Assembly: GCA_963743785.1 (NCBI GenBank)
Contig: CAVURD010000028.1
Location: forward strand, 186,001-250,000
DNA: 64,000 nucleotides
DNA from: Bog-473 sp963743785
Lineage (GTDB): Bacteria > Actinomycetota > Acidimicrobiia > Acidimicrobiales > RAAP-2
Direction: 5' to 3'
The notes beneath the pieces are model-generated. The model searched no databases and was not told where the DNA came from. It saw only the letters and a program-made list of their open reading frames with translations. Made by a program: the position numbers and the translations under genes. Of the stretch, positions 25,409-33,745 are shown one piece after another; the first letter of the stretch is position 1; each line of letters opens with the position of its first letter.

Positions 25409-27847
25409 TCAGGCGCCGATCGCTCGGCTGCCGATGATGCCATCAGCGGTCAGCGTCGCGAGTTCGTCCTCGGTGATTCCCAGGCTTCCCAGGACTTCGC
25501 CGTTGTGTTGGCCGAGTAGTGGCGCCGGTCGCCTGAACCACGGCGATGTCCGTGCGGCGTAGCGCATCGGCCACGCGGGAAACCGCTTCGGACCGACGAT
25601 GGGGTGGGTAACCTCCTCCCAGTAGCCGCGGGCGTTCATCTGTTCGTCGAGATCGACGTCATAGGAGTGGACGACAGCCTCAGCATCCACTCCGGCTGCG
25701 CGTAGGGTGGAGAGCACCTGCTGCTGGTTCTGCGCGGCGACCCACGATGCGAGCTCGGCATCGAGCAGGTCGGCGCATCCCGAGCGCCCGGCCACGCTGT
25801 CGAGCCGCGAATCGAGCGACCAGGCGGGTGATCCAAATGCGCCGCGCAACTCACGCCAGGCGACGTCAGAGGCGACTCGGACGGCAACCCACTGATCGGG
25901 CTCTTTGCAGGCGTAGACGCCCTGATGGGCGACGCCCGGTTGGTGGTTCCCTTGGCGGGCCATGAGGTACCCGTACACCGAGTGCTCGAGCACTTGCTCG
26001 ACCACCAGGTTGGCGGCCAGGTCGATCATCGCCAGCTCGATCAGCTGTCCCTCGCCGGTGCGGGTCCGGTGCTCGAGGGCGGTCAGGATGGCGAAGGCGG
26101 CGTGCATCCCGGCCAGCGGATCACAGATACCGGGGATCGATGGGAGGCCGTCCGTGTAACCGGTTATCCAGGCGAGACCGGACACCTGCTCCATTGTCGC
26201 CGCGAATCCGGGTCGCTCCCTCCACGGTCCCTCCAACCCGAAGCCGGGCATGCGCACCATGATGATCCGGGGGTTGACCGCCCGAAGATCGTCGTAGGAG
26301 AGGCCGAACTGCTCCATCACCCGGGGAGTGAAATTTTCGACGACCACATCGGACTGGGCGGCCAGCCGGAGCGCGAGGTCCCGACCCTTGGTATCCGAGA
26401 GGTCGAGAGTCACGCCGCGCTTGTTGAGGTTGGCGGATTGGAAGATCGCACCCTGCTCGTACCAGCGATCGACCGAGGGATCGACGCGGACGCTGTAGCG
26501 CATGGGGTCGGGTCGCTGAATCGATTCGACCTTGACCACGTCGGCCCCGATGGAGCCCAGGTACTGCGTGCACATCGGTCCCGCCAAGAACGCGGTGAAA
26601 TCGAGGATGCGCATGCCGGCCAGGGGCAATCCACCGTCCGCATCCGTGGCTCTCGTCCCGTCGAGGAACGGCCGGGAACCGTTCGGATTGCTTCGGGGTT
26701 GAGCACCACCTGCGTCGACGTCGCGTGCGCGTTCTGCCATTGTCGGGGCAGGTCCGGGTGGTCGGTGCCGGGTGACATTGGAGCGGAATGGGGTCCGCGG
26801 ATGAGGGAAGCCTCCCCGTGGGTTCGGGTCATAGAGTTGGCGCGAGGCCACGTGGTCGATGCGAGGGAAGTTCGCCCCGTTCCCGATGGGCACGGTTGGG
26901 ATCCGGTAAATGGATCCCATCTCTACCACCGCCTCAACAGTGTGCCGCCGTGCCCAGCTCTCGATGGCCTCCAGCACGTCGGGACGGTCGCGGTTGCGCT
27001 GGATGTACAGCGAGACATCGGAGGCCAGGTCCGGTCGTTCGATCATGTCGAGGAAGGTGTGCCATTGTGCGGTGGTGATGGTGGCGATCCCCACGTAGCC
27101 GTCGACGCAAGCCTCGATGCCCGGGATCATCACGTAGGTGGGGCGGATGCGTTGACCACCCGGCATGCTGGCGGCCACCGAGGGGTAGCAGATGAAGGTG
27201 ATGGCCAGGCACTCGAGGGCGGACACATCGACCAGATCGCCACGTCCTGAGCGCCGGCGAGCAGTCAAGGCGCTGACGGCGCCGAGTGCACCGAAGGTCC
27301 CGACCGTCCACTCGGCCAGGCCACCGCCCACGGCGAGGGGAACGCGTTCGTCGCTTCCGTGGCTGTGCAGCGAGCCGGCCAAGGCCTGGAGGAGGAAATC
27401 CGAGGATTCCTCGGCGCCACGTGGCCCGCTGAGACCGAAGGCCGAGAGGCTCACCACCACCAGCTCGGGGTGGCGCTTGCAGAGCCCGCGGGCGTCAATT
27501 GCCGGCGACTCTCCGCCGGCCCGGTCTCCGAACGTCGAGACGATGATCACGTCGGAGGTTGCCGCAAGCCTGTCGCGGATATTGTCGGCCGAGGGATCCG
27601 CCGGGTCGATCACCAGACACTGTTGCGATGAGGCCAGGAACCGGAAGAGCACCCCATCCGGGTCTCCGTCGTTGCCGGCCGAACCCGATACCGACCAGGA
27701 GCGGAGACGATGCCCCTCCGGCCTTTCGCTCTTGAGCACCGTTGCCCCGGCGTCGGCCAGCAGCTTGGCGCAATAGGCACCGGCGACGTCCTCAGACAGA
27801 TCGAGGACCCGCAGCCCATCAAGGCCGGGAAGCGGACCGCCGCTCAC
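25409..27847 (-). CDS. Two-domain CaiB/BaiF CoA-transferase family protein
   Basis: 812 residues, about twice the usual length. Domain 1 (about 1-390) opens LDGLRVLDLSEDVAGAY; domain 2 (about 405-812) opens LAGMRILDFTAFLAGPM and contains the standard block GVTLDLSDTKGRDLAL. Family III transferases use an Asp that forms a glutamyl/aspartyl-CoA mixed anhydride: domain 2 has ICDPLAGMHAA with Asp576, whereas domain 1 shows GGLAEWTVGT with Glu179 there. The GTG start at 27847 overlaps the preceding gene as GTGA. The enzyme probably moves CoA between carboxylic acids intramolecularly or as a fused heterodimer. Stop to nitroreductase start is three bases. Confidence 0.9.
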   Translation of the reverse strand: MSGGPLPGLDGLRVLDLSEDVAGAYCAKLLADAGATVLKSERPEGHRLRSWSVSGSAGNDGDPDGVLFRFLASSQQCLVIDPADPSADNIRDRLAATSDVIIVSTFGDRAGGESPAIDARGLCKRHPELVVVSLSAFGLSGPRGAEESSDFLLQALAGSLHSHGSDERVPLAVGGGLAEWTVGTFGALGAVSALTARRRSGRGDLVDVSALECLAITFICYPSVAASMPGGQRIRPTYVMIPGIEACVDGYVGIATITTAQWHTFLDMIERPDLASDVSLYIQRNRDRPDVLEAIESWARRHTVEAVVEMGSIYRIPTVPIGNGANFPRIDHVASRQLYDPNPRGGFPHPRTPFRSNVTRHRPPGPAPTMAERARDVDAGGAQPRSNPNGSRPFLDGTRATDADGGLPLAGMRILDFTAFLAGPMCTQYLGSIGADVVKVESIQRPDPMRYSVRVDPSVDRWYEQGAIFQSANLNKRGVTLDLSDTKGRDLALRLAAQSDVVVENFTPRVMEQFGLSYDDLRAVNPRIIMVRMPGFGLEGPWRERPGFAATMEQVSGLAWITGYTDGLPSIPGICDPLAGMHAAFAILTALEHRTRTGEGQLIELAMIDLAANLVVEQVLEHSVYGYLMARQGNHQPGVAHQGVYACKEPDQWVAVRVASDVAWRELRGAFGSPAWSLDSRLDSVAGRSGCADLLDAELASWVAAQNQQQVLSTLRAAGVDAEAVVHSYDVDLDEQMNARGYWEEVTHPIVGPKRFPAWPMRYAARTSPWFRRPAPLLGQHNGEVLGSLGITEDELATLTADGIIGSRAIGA

Positions 27848-28176
27848 GGGACTTCTGCGATGCCGAGCAGCCCCGCAGCGGTTGCCCGGGCCCAGTCCTG
27901 GTCGACCAGTTTGCCGTTGCGGCGAATGGCATCGACCGCCAGCACCTTACGGGGCACCTTGAATCCGGTGAGCCGACCGACGCAGAACTCGCGCACCACC
28001 TCGGTGCTGGGCGCTTGTCGGTTGGGCTCGGCCGCGACCAGCGCCACCAGGTAGTTGCCCAGCGTGGGGTGGGGCAGGCCGGTGACGGCCGCGTCGGCGA
28101 CCGCCGGATGGTACCGGAGCACCGCCTCCACCTCGTCAGGAAAGATCATTTCCTCTCCACACTTGATCGGCCTCAC
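27844..28176 (-). CDS. Stand-alone C-terminal domain of an acyl-CoA ligase
   Basis: 110 residues consisting only of the small C-terminal (AMP-C) domain of ANL ligases: it begins at the hinge (IKCGEEMIFPDEVEAVLRYH), continues VADAAVTGLPHPTLG, and reaches FKVPRKVLAVDAIRRNGKL with the lysine normally catalytic for adenylation. The large ATP-binding domain is absent here and upstream. GTG 28176 overlaps the stop of the upstream SDR as GTGA, and its own stop overlaps the CaiB start as GTGA. That precise coupling suggests a selected gene, either acting in trans or as a regulator, rather than simple decay; truncation remains possible. Confidence 0.75.
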   Translation of the reverse strand: MRPIKCGEEMIFPDEVEAVLRYHPAVADAAVTGLPHPTLGNYLVALVAAEPNRQAPSTEVVREFCVGRLTGFKVPRKVLAVDAIRRNGKLVDQDWARATAAGLLGIAEVP

Positions 28177-28961
28177 GGGGCGTGTCCCGTTGTGTGGGGG
28201 CCGCTCGGTTCTCCGATGCGGGCCAGCAGGTCCAAGGAGTACTGCACGGTCCCGGTGAGCGTGGCTGCTGACTGGCTGGCCAGGTATACCGCGGCCTTCC
28301 CCATCGCTTCGGGGCCTTCGATCATGGCCGTTGGCACGTTCACCCCGCCCGCCACCGCCCCCTCGGTCATGACCACCTTCCTCGGGGCCAGGCAGTTGAC
28401 CGCGACGCCGTAGGGGGCGAGCTCAGTGGCCAACCCGGCGTAGTACCGCTCAATGCCGGCCTTCGACACCCAGTAGGCGTTTGAGCCGAGCTCGGTCTGG
28501 TACACGCCGGTGGTGGTGATGGCGATGAGCGAGCCGCACCGATGTTCTATAACGGAAGGCAACACCGCCTTGGTCACGAGGAACGTTCCGGTGAGGTTGA
28601 TACGCAGACACAGCTCCCACCGCTTGAGGGGCGTGTCGAGGGTCTTGCCCATCCACAGCGTGCCGGCGTTCGCCACCAATATGTCGATGGGCCCGAGAGT
28701 GTCCGTGGTGTGGGCAACGGCTCGGGCCACCGAGGACTCATCGGACACGTCGCAGACTACGGGGAGGGCTGTGCCCCCGCCGGCGGTGATGGTGTCGGCC
28801 ACCGAATGGACCGTCCCGGGCAGTGTGCCGGGCTCATCGGTCCGTGCCGCGACCGCGACCGCGGCTCCGGCGCGGGCGAGGGCCAACGAGATGTCCCGGC
28901 CGATGCCGCGACTGGCGCCGGCGACGAACGCCACCCGATTGTCGAGCCTTGGCAGGACCAC
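28173..28961 (-). CDS. Short-chain dehydrogenase/reductase
   Basis: 262 residues from GTG 28961, with GGAGGG about five to six bases upstream. VAFVAGASRGIGRDISLAL is the cofactor motif (AGASRGIG), VANAGTL stands for NNAG, and NAYWVSKAGIERYY supplies Tyr-Lys; the usual catalytic Ser region reads IAITTTGVY, with Thr. It is the first gene of a four-gene operon (SDR, AMP-C, two-domain CaiB, nitroreductase) joined by GTGA overlaps. The C-terminus departs from the usual DGG pattern (QYSLDLLARIG). Confidence 0.87.
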   Translation of the reverse strand: MVLPRLDNRVAFVAGASRGIGRDISLALARAGAAVAVAARTDEPGTLPGTVHSVADTITAGGGTALPVVCDVSDESSVARAVAHTTDTLGPIDILVANAGTLWMGKTLDTPLKRWELCLRINLTGTFLVTKAVLPSVIEHRCGSLIAITTTGVYQTELGSNAYWVSKAGIERYYAGLATELAPYGVAVNCLAPRKVVMTEGAVAGGVNVPTAMIEGPEAMGKAAVYLASQSAATLTGTVQYSLDLLARIGEPSGPHTTGHAP

Positions 28962-29046
28962 CTCAACCCTCCATTTCCATTGTCCGGCCCGCCCTCATTG
29001 GTCCGAGGATCCTCGCATCCACCCGGGCCGCGGAATTCGTAGGGGA

Positions 29047-29058
29047 ACAGTACTCTGT
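29047..29058. promoter_or_regulatory. Small inverted repeat in divergent promoter region
   Basis: ACAG-TACT-CTGT lies 41-52 bases before the Rieske start, between the divergent SDR operon and Rieske gene. Its AGTAC core resembles the site at 59236-59251. Weak, but well placed. Confidence 0.3.
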
Positions 29059-29098
29059 AACCTTGGGATCGCAGTGAGGAGCAGCGCATGGAACTGGG

Positions 29099-30445
29099 AT
29101 GGGGGAGCCGACGCCGATGGTCATGACGATCGCTCGCGACGGGGAGTTGATCGAGTCGACGAAGCAGAACTTCGTCCCGAAGGAGCGCTACGTCTCTCAG
29201 GAGTTCTTCGATCTGGAGATGGAGCGACTGTGGCCCCGGGTGTGGCAGATGGCCTGCCGTGAGGAGGAGGTGCCCCGGACCGGTGACTTCCTCGAATACA
29301 TCATCGGCGATCAGTCCATCCTGATCACTCGGAGCGAGCCCGACACGGTGAGGGCGTTCTACAACACCTGCCCGCACAGGGGCACGCGGTTGGCCGCTGG
29401 AGTCGGGAACTTCGCCACCGGCGAGATCCGCTGCCGTTACCACGCCTGGCGGTTCGAGCTGGACGGTACCAACAAGGAAGTGGTCGACCGCTTCGACTTC
29501 CCTTCCACGATGACCGATGCGGACGCCTGCCTGAACCAGATCCAGGTGGGCCGGTGGGGTGGCTTCGTGTTCATCAACATGGATCCGCACTGTGAGTCGC
29601 TCGAGTCGTTCCTTGGACCGCTCCCCGAGCTCCTCGAGCCTTATCGCTTCGAGAAGATGCGGTTCCGCTCCTACCGTTCGGTGATCCTTCCGGCCAATTG
29701 GAAGTCGGTGCTCGATGCCTTCAACGAGAGCTATCACGTGCAGGGAACCCATCCCCAGCTGCTGCGGTGGTCCGACGACACGGCAATTCGGTACGGTCCC
29801 CTCGGCAAGCACAACCACATGGGTGGACTGGGTGAGGTGAAGCGCGAAATACGCCCCAGCCCTCGGCTCGGCCTGCAGCCGGGCGACTACGACGAGCGCG
29901 AGCTTCTTGCGGTCATGCTTGACGAGTTGGGCGGTCTGTTCATGAAAGAGGAGCGCCGACAGGTCGAGGAGTTGAAGCACAAGCCCCTGCCCGAGGGCAT
30001 GACCGCCATGGACGTCTACAACGACCTTCGGCTGAAGATGCTGCGTCGCAAGGGCGGCGATGTCGAAGAGCTCACCGACGAGCAGTTGCTGAGCTCCGAC
30101 GACGTCCACTTCTTCCCGAACGTGGTCGGCCCCATCTACCCCGGGAGCACCACGTTGTTCCGGGTCCGCCCGAACGGTCTCGACCCAGACAGCACAATCA
30201 AGGATCTCTGGACACTCGAGTGGGTGTCGCCAGGTGATCAGCGGGAGATGTGCGAACGCAAATTCTATCCGGATTGGACGGCGAAGGACTGGGGCCTGGT
30301 GACCAACCAGGACTACGCCAACATGGCCCATGTGCAAGCGGGTATGAAGTCGAGAGGGTGTACGGGACTTCGATTGAATCCCCGTCAAGAGCAAAATGTC
30401 ATCCACATGCACGAAGTCATCGACCAGTACATCTGCTCGCCGTAA
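29099..30445 (+). CDS. Rieske-type non-haem iron oxygenase, alpha subunit
   Basis: 448 residues. The Rieske [2Fe-2S] ligands are CPHRG (Cys91, His93) and CRYHAW (Cys112, His115). The mononuclear iron site is NESYHVQGTH (His213, His218) with a downstream Asp in TNQDYAN (about 405). Enzymes of this class hydroxylate aromatic or steroid rings. The start is uncertain: ATG 29099 or ATG 29117 (after GGGGGAG) are both possible. It is followed at 30527 by a [2Fe-2S] ferredoxin gene, so a two-component electron chain is likely; the ferredoxin reductase is not in view. Confidence 0.93.
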   Translation: MGEPTPMVMTIARDGELIESTKQNFVPKERYVSQEFFDLEMERLWPRVWQMACREEEVPRTGDFLEYIIGDQSILITRSEPDTVRAFYNTCPHRGTRLAAGVGNFATGEIRCRYHAWRFELDGTNKEVVDRFDFPSTMTDADACLNQIQVGRWGGFVFINMDPHCESLESFLGPLPELLEPYRFEKMRFRSYRSVILPANWKSVLDAFNESYHVQGTHPQLLRWSDDTAIRYGPLGKHNHMGGLGEVKREIRPSPRLGLQPGDYDERELLAVMLDELGGLFMKEERRQVEELKHKPLPEGMTAMDVYNDLRLKMLRRKGGDVEELTDEQLLSSDDVHFFPNVVGPIYPGSTTLFRVRPNGLDPDSTIKDLWTLEWVSPGDQREMCERKFYPDWTAKDWGLVTNQDYANMAHVQAGMKSRGCTGLRLNPRQEQNVIHMHEVIDQYICSP

Positions 30446-30526
30446 CCGGGTCGGGTACGGTCCACGTGTGCGTGTAAGGGTGGACCCGAGCCGAGATGCT
30501 CCTGGGCGCGGGGTCGCCGGGCCGCG

Positions 30527-30830
30527 GTGAATGTCCGCGTGCAGCCCTGCGGGGTGGATGTGGAGGTGGGCAACGGCCAGAGCGTCATGGCGGCGGCGAA
30601 GGGGCAGGGTATCTTCTGGCCAACGGTCTGCCACGGGCTGGCTGAGTGCCATATCTGCTTCTTCGAGGTGATGGAGGGGGCAGACTACTTCGAGCCACCT
30701 GACGAGCTGGAGGATGTGGCGTGGCAGAGGTTCTCCGGTCGTTCGTGGTACGAGGGCAAGATCATCCGTCTGGCCTGTCAGGCGCGGGTCGGTGGTCGTG
30801 CGCAAGCTCGGAGTGCGGCGGCCCTCGTGA
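30527..30830 (+). CDS. [2Fe-2S] ferredoxin, with probable frameshift near its end
   Basis: About 100 residues from GTG 30527. Cluster ligands are Cys35, Cys41, Cys44 (VCHGLAECHICFFEV) and Cys84 (RLACQ), the plant-type spacing. After CQARVGG the frame stays open by chance antisense to the next gene, but a one-base shift gives VVRKLGVRRPS and a stop at 30828-30830. That ending matches the family and leaves a tidy 20-bp gap to the convergent CaiB-family gene, so I read one frameshift at about 30790. It would shuttle electrons to the Rieske oxygenase. Confidence 0.78.
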
Positions 30831-30850
30831 TCAACGCCGGCGCTGGCTAT

Positions 30851-32008
30851 TCACCATCGGTCACCGAAGGCCCCGACCTCCTCGTACGCGGCCGTTTCGG
30901 TCTCGGTCAGTCCCCAGTCAGCCAGCACGGCCCGGGCGTCGGACCCGACAGAGGGTGCGGGAGTTGGCCGATGGGGGGCGGTGCGGGAGAACCGCGGCGC
31001 GGGGGCGGGCTGCAGGGTGTCGCCGACCATGATGAAGCTCTCCCGTGCGCGGTGGTGGGGATGGTTGTGGACTTCGCGAGGCGTAAGGATCGGTGCCAAG
31101 CACGCGTCGGTACCGGCGGCGAGCTCACCCCATTCCTCTCGGGTGCGGGTGACGATGGCGGCCGCGACCCGTTGGCGGAGCAAGGGCCAGGCGGTTACGT
31201 CGGCCTTGTCGGGGAGCTCGGTGGCGTCGATGCCCAGCAGTTCGATCAGGGAATCCCAAAACTGGGATTCGACCGCGCCAACCGCCACCCATTGCCCGTC
31301 GGAAGTTTCATAGGTGTCGTAGTAGGGGGCTCCTCCGTCCAGCACGTTGGTGCCGCGGTCGTCGGACCACCGGTCGCGGCCGCTCATCTCGAAGAACATG
31401 GTGGCGAGCAGGGCGCTCCCGTCGACCATCGCTCCATCCACGACCTGACCTACCCCAGAGGTCCTGGTCTCGAGCAAGGCGCAAACCATGCCGAAGGCGA
31501 GGAGCAGCCCTCCTCCGCCGAAGTCGCCCACCAGGTTGAGCGGGGGCACCGGCGCGCCGCCCTCCGGGCCGATCATGCTGAGCACGCCGGAGAGGGCGAT
31601 GTAGTCGATGTCATGGCCCGCCATCATGTGCCAGGGCCCCTGTTGACCCCATCCGGTGGCGCGCCCGAAGACCAGGCGCGGGTTTTCGGCATGGCAGGCT
31701 TCGGGTCCGAAGCCCAGCCGCTCGGCGACCCCGGGACGGAAGGCCTCGACCAGCCCATCAGCTCTGCGGATGAGCTCGAACAGCAGCGAGCGGCCCGAGT
31801 CCGCCTTCAAGTCGAGAGCGATCGAACGGCGATTGCGTCCGAGGACCCCTCCATCGCTAGGGGTGGTCGGACGGTCCACCCGAACGACGTCGGCGCCCAT
31901 GTCGGCCAGCATCATGCCGCAGAACGGTCCTGCGCCCAGGCCGGCTATCTCGACGATGCGGACGCCGGTGAGGGGTCCCCCCGCGGTCGTGCGCTCAGTG
32001 TGCGCCAT
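30851..32008 (-). CDS. mcr: CaiB-family alpha-methylacyl-CoA racemase-like protein
   Basis: About 385 residues from ATG 32008 (MAHTERTTAGGPL); the long upstream frame is Arg/Ser-rich and lies in the divergent promoter region. Sequence blocks GVRIVEIAGLGAGPFCGMML, GHDIDYIALSGVLSMIG and NLVGDFGGGGLLLAFGM match alpha-methylacyl-CoA racemase, where the conserved His and Asp (of the GHDIDYIAL and VGDFGGG blocks) abstract and return the alpha-proton. It converts (25R)/(25S)-type 2-methylacyl-CoAs so dehydrogenases can act. Divergent from the thiolase-fold/DUF35/FadE/FadD cluster, with which it probably functions. Confidence 0.88.
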   Translation of the reverse strand: MAHTERTTAGGPLTGVRIVEIAGLGAGPFCGMMLADMGADVVRVDRPTTPSDGGVLGRNRRSIALDLKADSGRSLLFELIRRADGLVEAFRPGVAERLGFGPEACHAENPRLVFGRATGWGQQGPWHMMAGHDIDYIALSGVLSMIGPEGGAPVPPLNLVGDFGGGGLLLAFGMVCALLETRTSGVGQVVDGAMVDGSALLATMFFEMSGRDRWSDDRGTNVLDGGAPYYDTYETSDGQWVAVGAVESQFWDSLIELLGIDATELPDKADVTAWPLLRQRVAAAIVTRTREEWGELAAGTDACLAPILTPREVHNHPHHRARESFIMVGDTLQPAPAPRFSRTAPHRPTPAPSVGSDARAVLADWGLTETETAAYEEVGAFGDRW

Positions 32009-32123
32009 GGTCCTGCGTACCTCCGGTCGTCGCGGTCGTCTGGACTCACGGTAGCCACTCCTCCCGCAAGTGGTCGAAGCCGTTCGCACCGAGTCACTTG
32101 TTGCCGAGAGAAGGGGAGTGCCC

Positions 32124-33299
32124 ATGGGATCGCGTGATCCGGTGATCGTTGGCATCGGCTGGAGTGACTACCCGGTGGCGCCTGGGCTCGATGCGATGGA
32201 GCATCACGCCATGGCCCTGCGCCGCTCACTGGCGGACTCGGGTCTGCACAAGTCCGATATCGATGGGTACATGTGCGCCGGCACCGGGTTCGGGAACAGC
32301 GGCGACGACGCTCCGAACATGGCCGAGTATCTCCGGATCAACCACCGCTGGCTGGACGGGACGTCGGTCGGTGGCTCCACCTTCGAGTTCTATGTCCAGC
32401 ACGCCGCAGCCGCCATCGAGGCTGGAACGTGTGACGTCGTCCTCGTCACCTATGGCTCAGACATGTTGTCGCGGATGGGGCGGATGCTCGGTACGAGTAC
32501 GTTCGCCGGCGCCTCGGCCCGGGTGGGCGGCCCGTCCCAGTTCGAGTGTTCGTGGGGCAACGTATTGGCGGGGGCCTACGCCATGGCGGCCCGGCGGCAC
32601 ATGCACGAGTTCGGAACGACGCCCGAGCAGCTGGCCGAGATCGCCGTCGGCGTGCGTGAGTACGCCGGGCTGAACCCGCAGGCTCAATATAAGGATCCGA
32701 TTACCGTCGAGGACGTGCTCTCATCGCGCATGATTGCCGATCCGCTGCACAAGCTCGATTGCTGCGTCATCTCCGATGGCGGAGGTGCTTTCATCATGAC
32801 GACCCGGGAGCGGGCTCGGGATCTGGCGAAGCCGCCCGTGTTCGTGCTCGGCGCAGCCGGGGCGCAAACTCATTGGACGATCAGTCAGATGCCTGATTTT
32901 ACGACGACGGCCGCCGCCCAGTGCGGTCCTGAGGCCTTCGCTCGAGCCGGAGTGCGTCCCGAGGATGTCGACACCATCCAGTGCTATGACAGCTTCACTG
33001 TCACCGTCTTGATGTTGCTTGAGGACATGGGCTTCTGTAAGAAGGGGGAGGGCGGCCCGTTCGTCGAGAGCGGCATACTCCGGAGGGGAGGACGTCAGCC
33101 ACTCAACACCGATGGCGGTGGGCTGTCCGCCTGCCATCCAGGCATGCGTGGGATCTTCCTCATCAACGAAGCGGTACGCCAGCTCCGTGGCGAAGCCGGC
33201 GAGGCGCAGGTTCCCGGGGCCGAGGTGGCGGTGGCTTGTGGTTCGGGCGGTTGGCTCTCCACTATTGCCACCGTCGTCCTCGGAAATGAGGGCCGGTGA
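32124..33299 (+). CDS. Ltp2/SCPx-type thiolase-fold protein
   Basis: 391 residues from ATG 32124, preceded by AAGGGGAG. Thiolase fold with replaced nucleophile: the region is TSVGGSTFEFYVQHAA, with no Cys. CYDSFTVTVLMLLEDMG and NTDGGGLSACHPGMRG follow; here the C-terminal His is retained and ACGSGG carries a Cys. This matches the lipid-transfer/Ltp2 subgroup, which with a DUF35 partner performs retro-aldol cleavage of side-chain CoA esters. Its stop overlaps the start of the DUF35 gene. Aldolase activity is inferred from the pairing. Confidence 0.9.
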   Translation: MGSRDPVIVGIGWSDYPVAPGLDAMEHHAMALRRSLADSGLHKSDIDGYMCAGTGFGNSGDDAPNMAEYLRINHRWLDGTSVGGSTFEFYVQHAAAAIEAGTCDVVLVTYGSDMLSRMGRMLGTSTFAGASARVGGPSQFECSWGNVLAGAYAMAARRHMHEFGTTPEQLAEIAVGVREYAGLNPQAQYKDPITVEDVLSSRMIADPLHKLDCCVISDGGGAFIMTTRERARDLAKPPVFVLGAAGAQTHWTISQMPDFTTTAAAQCGPEAFARAGVRPEDVDTIQCYDSFTVTVLMLLEDMGFCKKGEGGPFVESGILRRGGRQPLNTDGGGLSACHPGMRGIFLINEAVRQLRGEAGEAQVPGAEVAVACGSGGWLSTIATVVLGNEGR

Positions 33300-33730
33300 T
33301 GATCATCGACGAGCTCGCCGACACGTTGCGCCTCCGTGCGCTGCCCCAGCCGGACCACGCCTCTCGTTACTACTGGCAGTGCGCAGCCGAGGGTCGCCTG
33401 GTGATCCAGCGCTGCATGAGCTGCAGCCAATTCCAGTTCTACCCCCGATCCCTGTGCGCTTCGTGCACCGGTGAGACCGAGTGGGTGGACGCCTCGGGCC
33501 GGGGGACACTGCACACCTACACCATCATTCGACAGAATCGCTCCGAGGCCTTCGCCCCGCTCTCGCCGTACGCGGTGGGAATCGTCCAACTCGATGAGGG
33601 TGTCCGGATGATGTCCAACATCGTTGACTGTGATGTCGAGGCCCTCCACGTCGATATGGCACTCGAAGTCGTGATCCTGAGGGCGGCCGACGACGTGGGT
33701 CTTCCGTTCTGGCGACCGGCTGCCGGCTGA
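33296..33730 (+). CDS. DUF35 / OB-fold zinc-ribbon partner protein
   Basis: 144 residues: zinc ribbon CMSCSQFQFYPRSLCASC at about 40-57, then an OB fold (GRGTLHTYTIIRQNR ... PYAVGIVQLDEG). In steroid catabolism such units sit beside the aldolase Ltp2 and help bind CoA substrates. GTG 33296 overlaps the upstream stop as GTGA; ATG 33299 is also possible. A 15-bp gap leads to the acyl-CoA dehydrogenase. Confidence 0.92.
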   Translation: MMIIDELADTLRLRALPQPDHASRYYWQCAAEGRLVIQRCMSCSQFQFYPRSLCASCTGETEWVDASGRGTLHTYTIIRQNRSEAFAPLSPYAVGIVQLDEGVRMMSNIVDCDVEALHVDMALEVVILRAADDVGLPFWRPAAG

Positions 33731-33745
33731 CCGAGGGGAGGGACG

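Noticed and set aside
25925..27250. Long open frame on the plus strand opposite the CaiB fusion
   Set aside because: It is antisense to a clear family gene, with Gly/Val/Arg composition typical of GC-rich shadows and no ribosome binding site.
28757..30805. Minus-strand open frame of nearly 700 codons across the Rieske gene
   Set aside because: Antisense shadow of the Rieske and ferredoxin genes, which have verified ligand motifs.
32067..32100. CAAGTG...CACTTG repeat between racemase and thiolase-fold genes
   Set aside because: Arms are 6 bp with a 22-base spacer; too weak to call a KstR-type operator.
30831..32137. Continuation of the ferredoxin frame for 430 more codons
   Set aside because: It is antisense to the racemase-like gene and loses ferredoxin similarity; a frameshift explains the true end.
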